This document shows positions 62,192 through 64,000 of a DNA stretch of 64,000 nt, piece by piece. Location: positions 1 through 64,000 of the forward strand of contig JAZJXO010000028.1 in the NCBI GenBank assembly GCA_040390855.1, read 5' to 3'. The stretch's first letter is position 1. The number at the start of each line of letters is the position of its first letter. A program made the position numbers and the translations under genes. This stretch comes from Parvibaculum sp040390855 (lineage in GTDB: Bacteria > Pseudomonadota > Alphaproteobacteria > Parvibaculales > Parvibaculaceae). The notes beneath the pieces are model-generated. The model had not been told where the DNA came from. It worked only from the letters and a program-made list of their open reading frames with translations, and searched no databases.

Positions 62192-63214
62192 TCAGGCGGC
62201 TTTCTTCAAATAACGCGTACCGAGGATTTCGGCAATCTGAACGGCATTGAGGGCTGCACCTTTGCGCAGATTGTCAGAGACAACCCACATCGCAATGCCA
62301 TTATCGACTGTCGGGTCCGAGCGGATACGGCTGATATAGGTCGCAAAGTCACCGACACATTCCAGAGGCGTCACATAGCCACCGTCTTCACGCTTATCCA
62401 CAACGAGACAGCCTGGCGATTCACGCAGTACTTCACGCGCTTCATCATCCGAGATCGGATTTTCAAATTCGATATTGATAGATTCTGAATGCCCGACAAA
62501 AACGGGAACACGAACACAAGTCGCCGTCACAAGAATCTTGGGATCGAGAATTTTCTTGGTCTCGACCACCATCTTCCATTCTTCTTTCGTGTAGCCATCC
62601 TCCATAAACACATCAATATGTGGGATGACATTGAAGGCGATCTGCTTGGTAAATTTTCTCTTTTCAACCGGATCGTTCACATAGATGGCACGGGTCTGCT
62701 CGAATAGCTCGTCCATGCCTTCTTTGCCGGCACCCGACGTTGACTGATAGGTCGAAACCACAACGCGTTTGATCTTGGCAAGATCATGCAACGGCTTCAG
62801 TGCCACGACCATCTGCGCTGTCGAGCAATTTGGATTCGCGATGATCATCTTTTTTGTGTAGCCCGCAATCGCGCCTGCATTCACTTCCGGCACAACAAGC
62901 GGCACATCAGGGTCCATGCGGTAGCGCGATGAATTGTCGATCATAACACAGCCCGCCGCCGCGATCCGGCCCGACCATTCCTCGGCGACTTTGGAACCTG
63001 CCGACATGAGGCAAATGTCTGTTCCCTTGAAATTGTAATTCTCAAGCGCTTTCACTTTGAGAATTTTGTCACCATAGGAAACCTCCGTGCCCTGACTGCG
63101 GCGCGATGCCAACGCCACCACCTCGTCGGCAGGGAACTGACGTTCTTCAAGAATGTTGAGCATCTCGCGCCCGACATTGCCTGTGGCACCGACAACGGCA
63201 ACTTTGTAACCCAT
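62192..63214 (-). CDS. asd: aspartate-semialdehyde dehydrogenase
   Basis: This NADPH enzyme reduces aspartyl phosphate at the branch to lysine, threonine and methionine. The 340 residues show MGYKVAVVGATGNVGREMLNILEERQFP, the catalytic Cys in IIANPNCSTAQMVVALKPLHDLA, VVSTYQSTSGAGKEGMDEL, and the His/Arg pocket VPVFVGHSESI. It is 23 bases downstream of leuB, as in many alphaproteobacteria. Confidence 0.97.
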   Translation of the reverse strand: MGYKVAVVGATGNVGREMLNILEERQFPADEVVALASRRSQGTEVSYGDKILKVKALENYNFKGTDICLMSAGSKVAEEWSGRIAAAGCVMIDNSSRYRMDPDVPLVVPEVNAGAIAGYTKKMIIANPNCSTAQMVVALKPLHDLAKIKRVVVSTYQSTSGAGKEGMDELFEQTRAIYVNDPVEKRKFTKQIAFNVIPHIDVFMEDGYTKEEWKMVVETKKILDPKILVTATCVRVPVFVGHSESINIEFENPISDDEAREVLRESPGCLVVDKREDGGYVTPLECVGDFATYISRIRSDPTVDNGIAMWVVSDNLRKGAALNAVQIAEILGTRYLKKAA

Positions 63215-63237
63215 GTGTGATCTCCGATCAGAGCCGG

Positions 63238-64000
63238 TTAAGCGTTCAGGCGGTCGAGTTCCTTCAAGATCGCATCGCCCATCTGGACGGTGCCGACTTT
63301 GGTCATGCCAGCCTGCATGATGTCGCCGGTGCGAAGACCACTGGCGAGAACAGCATCAACGGCCTTTTCAAGAAGGTCCGCGCAAGCGCCGCGATCAAAT
63401 GTGTAACGCAGCGCCATGGCAAAGGAGAGCACCGAAGCGATGGGATTGGCAGCGCCCGTGCCTGCAATGTCAGGGGCCGAGCCGTGTACAGGTTCGTACA
63501 TGGCTTTCGCTTTGCCGTTCGCATCTTTCGCGCCGAGCGAGGCTGACGGCAACATGCCGAGCGAACCTGTCAGCATCGAGGCAATGTCGGAGAGCACGTC
63601 GCCGAAAAGATTGTCTGTGACGATGACGTCAAACTGCTTGGGTTTACGCACGAGCTGCATGGCACAATTGTCGGCGAGCATATGTTCGAGCTTCACGTCG
63701 GAATATTGTTCCTTGTGGAGCTTGATCACTTCTTCATACCACAGCACACCGGATTTCATCACGTTGCGCTTTTCAACCGACATGACGCGGTTACCGCGCT
63801 TGCGCGCAAGCTCGAACGCGACAGCGGCAATGCGGCGGATTTCACTTGTGGTATAGACCTGCGTGTCGATGCCGCGGCGCTCGCCATTAGGCAGATCTTC
63901 GATGACTTTGGGTTCCCCAAAATAAACGCCGCCGGTCAACTCGCGCACGATCATAATGTCGAGACCTTCGACAAGCTCGCGCTTCAGAGACGAGGCATCG
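63238..64000 (-). CDS. leuB: 3-isopropylmalate dehydrogenase (3' part, runs off the window)
   Basis: The frame continues beyond the right edge. The visible 253 residues begin ASSLKRELVEGLDIMIVRELTGGVYFGEP and contain the LeuB substrate and metal motifs (EEVIKLHKEQY, DNCAMQLVRKPKQFDVIVTDNLFGDVLSDIASMLTGSLGMLPSASLG) and YEPVHGSAPDIAGTGAANPIASVLSFAMALRYTF. The enzyme oxidises and decarboxylates 3-isopropylmalate in leucine synthesis. The N-terminal about 115 residues lie outside. Confidence 0.97.
   Translation of the reverse strand, partial: DASSLKRELVEGLDIMIVRELTGGVYFGEPKVIEDLPNGERRGIDTQVYTTSEIRRIAAVAFELARKRGNRVMSVEKRNVMKSGVLWYEEVIKLHKEQYSDVKLEHMLADNCAMQLVRKPKQFDVIVTDNLFGDVLSDIASMLTGSLGMLPSASLGAKDANGKAKAMYEPVHGSAPDIAGTGAANPIASVLSFAMALRYTFDRGACADLLEKAVDAVLASGLRTGDIMQAGMTKVGTVQMGDAILKELDRLNA

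Overview
The window reads as one stretch of alphaproteobacterial chromosome. It is GC-rich and carries phosphatidylcholine synthase. It has the alphaproteobacterial orders obgE-proB-(proA)-nadD-rsfS-rlmH-gpmI-envC-ctpA-yibQ-rppH, atpHAGDC and mdh-sucCD-sucAB-lpd, and a pair of ethylmalonyl-CoA pathway genes. I cannot name the genus. No CRISPR array, prophage or rRNA was seen. One tRNA, one degraded insertion-sequence remnant and several convincing Rho-independent terminators are present.

Layout. 0-16.6 kb: tRNA-Ser(CGA), pcs, rplU-rpmA, then a translationally coupled GNAT-obgE-proB run. A 2.2 kb insertion (membrane-anchored unknown gene, IS remnant, truncated exported adhesin) separates proB from proA. 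Then follow proA-nadD-rsfS-rlmH and an envelope module (gpmI-like, envC, ctpA, yibQ-like, rppH). 16.8-21.8 kb: signalling genes. A LuxR-type response regulator lies tail-to-tail with a soluble histidine kinase that ends in a pseudo-receiver, a CHASE3-like membrane protein lies upstream of the kinase, and a single-domain receiver is coupled to a degenerate LytM protein. 21.8-27.8 kb: a diiron ferritin-like protein and the F1 ATP synthase operon. 28-30 kb: two glycan genes behind a perfect CtrA-type box. 30-35 kb: priA, transaldolase, DUF484 and xerC. 35-49 kb: lpd, sucB, sucA, sucD, sucC and mdh, with an LTA-synthase-like gene and two tandem metallo-beta-lactamase-fold genes set between sucC and mdh. 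49-56.7 kb: lipoproteins, a PadR regulator with an O-methyltransferase, zapE, an arylamine N-acetyltransferase, mmsA, and a possible small RNA. 56.7-64 kb: sdhCDAB, a mesaconyl-CoA hydratase / malyl-CoA lyase-thioesterase pair, asd, and the 3' part of leuB running off the edge.

Most notable. (1) The gpmI-position protein is full length but has lost the phosphorylated serine and nearly every metal and substrate ligand of phosphoglycerate mutase, so it looks like a retained pseudoenzyme. (2) rsfS is fused in frame to a lysine/alanine/proline-rich, histone-H1-like N-terminal tail whose only well-placed start is a CTG behind a perfect Shine-Dalgarno. (3) Four envelope or signalling proteins nearby (EnvC, the YibQ-like protein, the REC-coupled LytM protein and the kinase's receiver domain) also carry substituted catalytic residues, so non-catalytic scaffolds cluster in 10.5-21.8 kb.

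Central carbon metabolism dominates the right half (2-oxoglutarate to malate steps, ethylmalonyl-CoA pathway hydratase and lyase, methylmalonate-semialdehyde dehydrogenase). The left half couples ribosome assembly (L21, L27, ObgE, RsfS, RlmH) to proline and NAD synthesis and cell-wall remodelling. All function calls rest on reading motifs by eye; no database search was possible.
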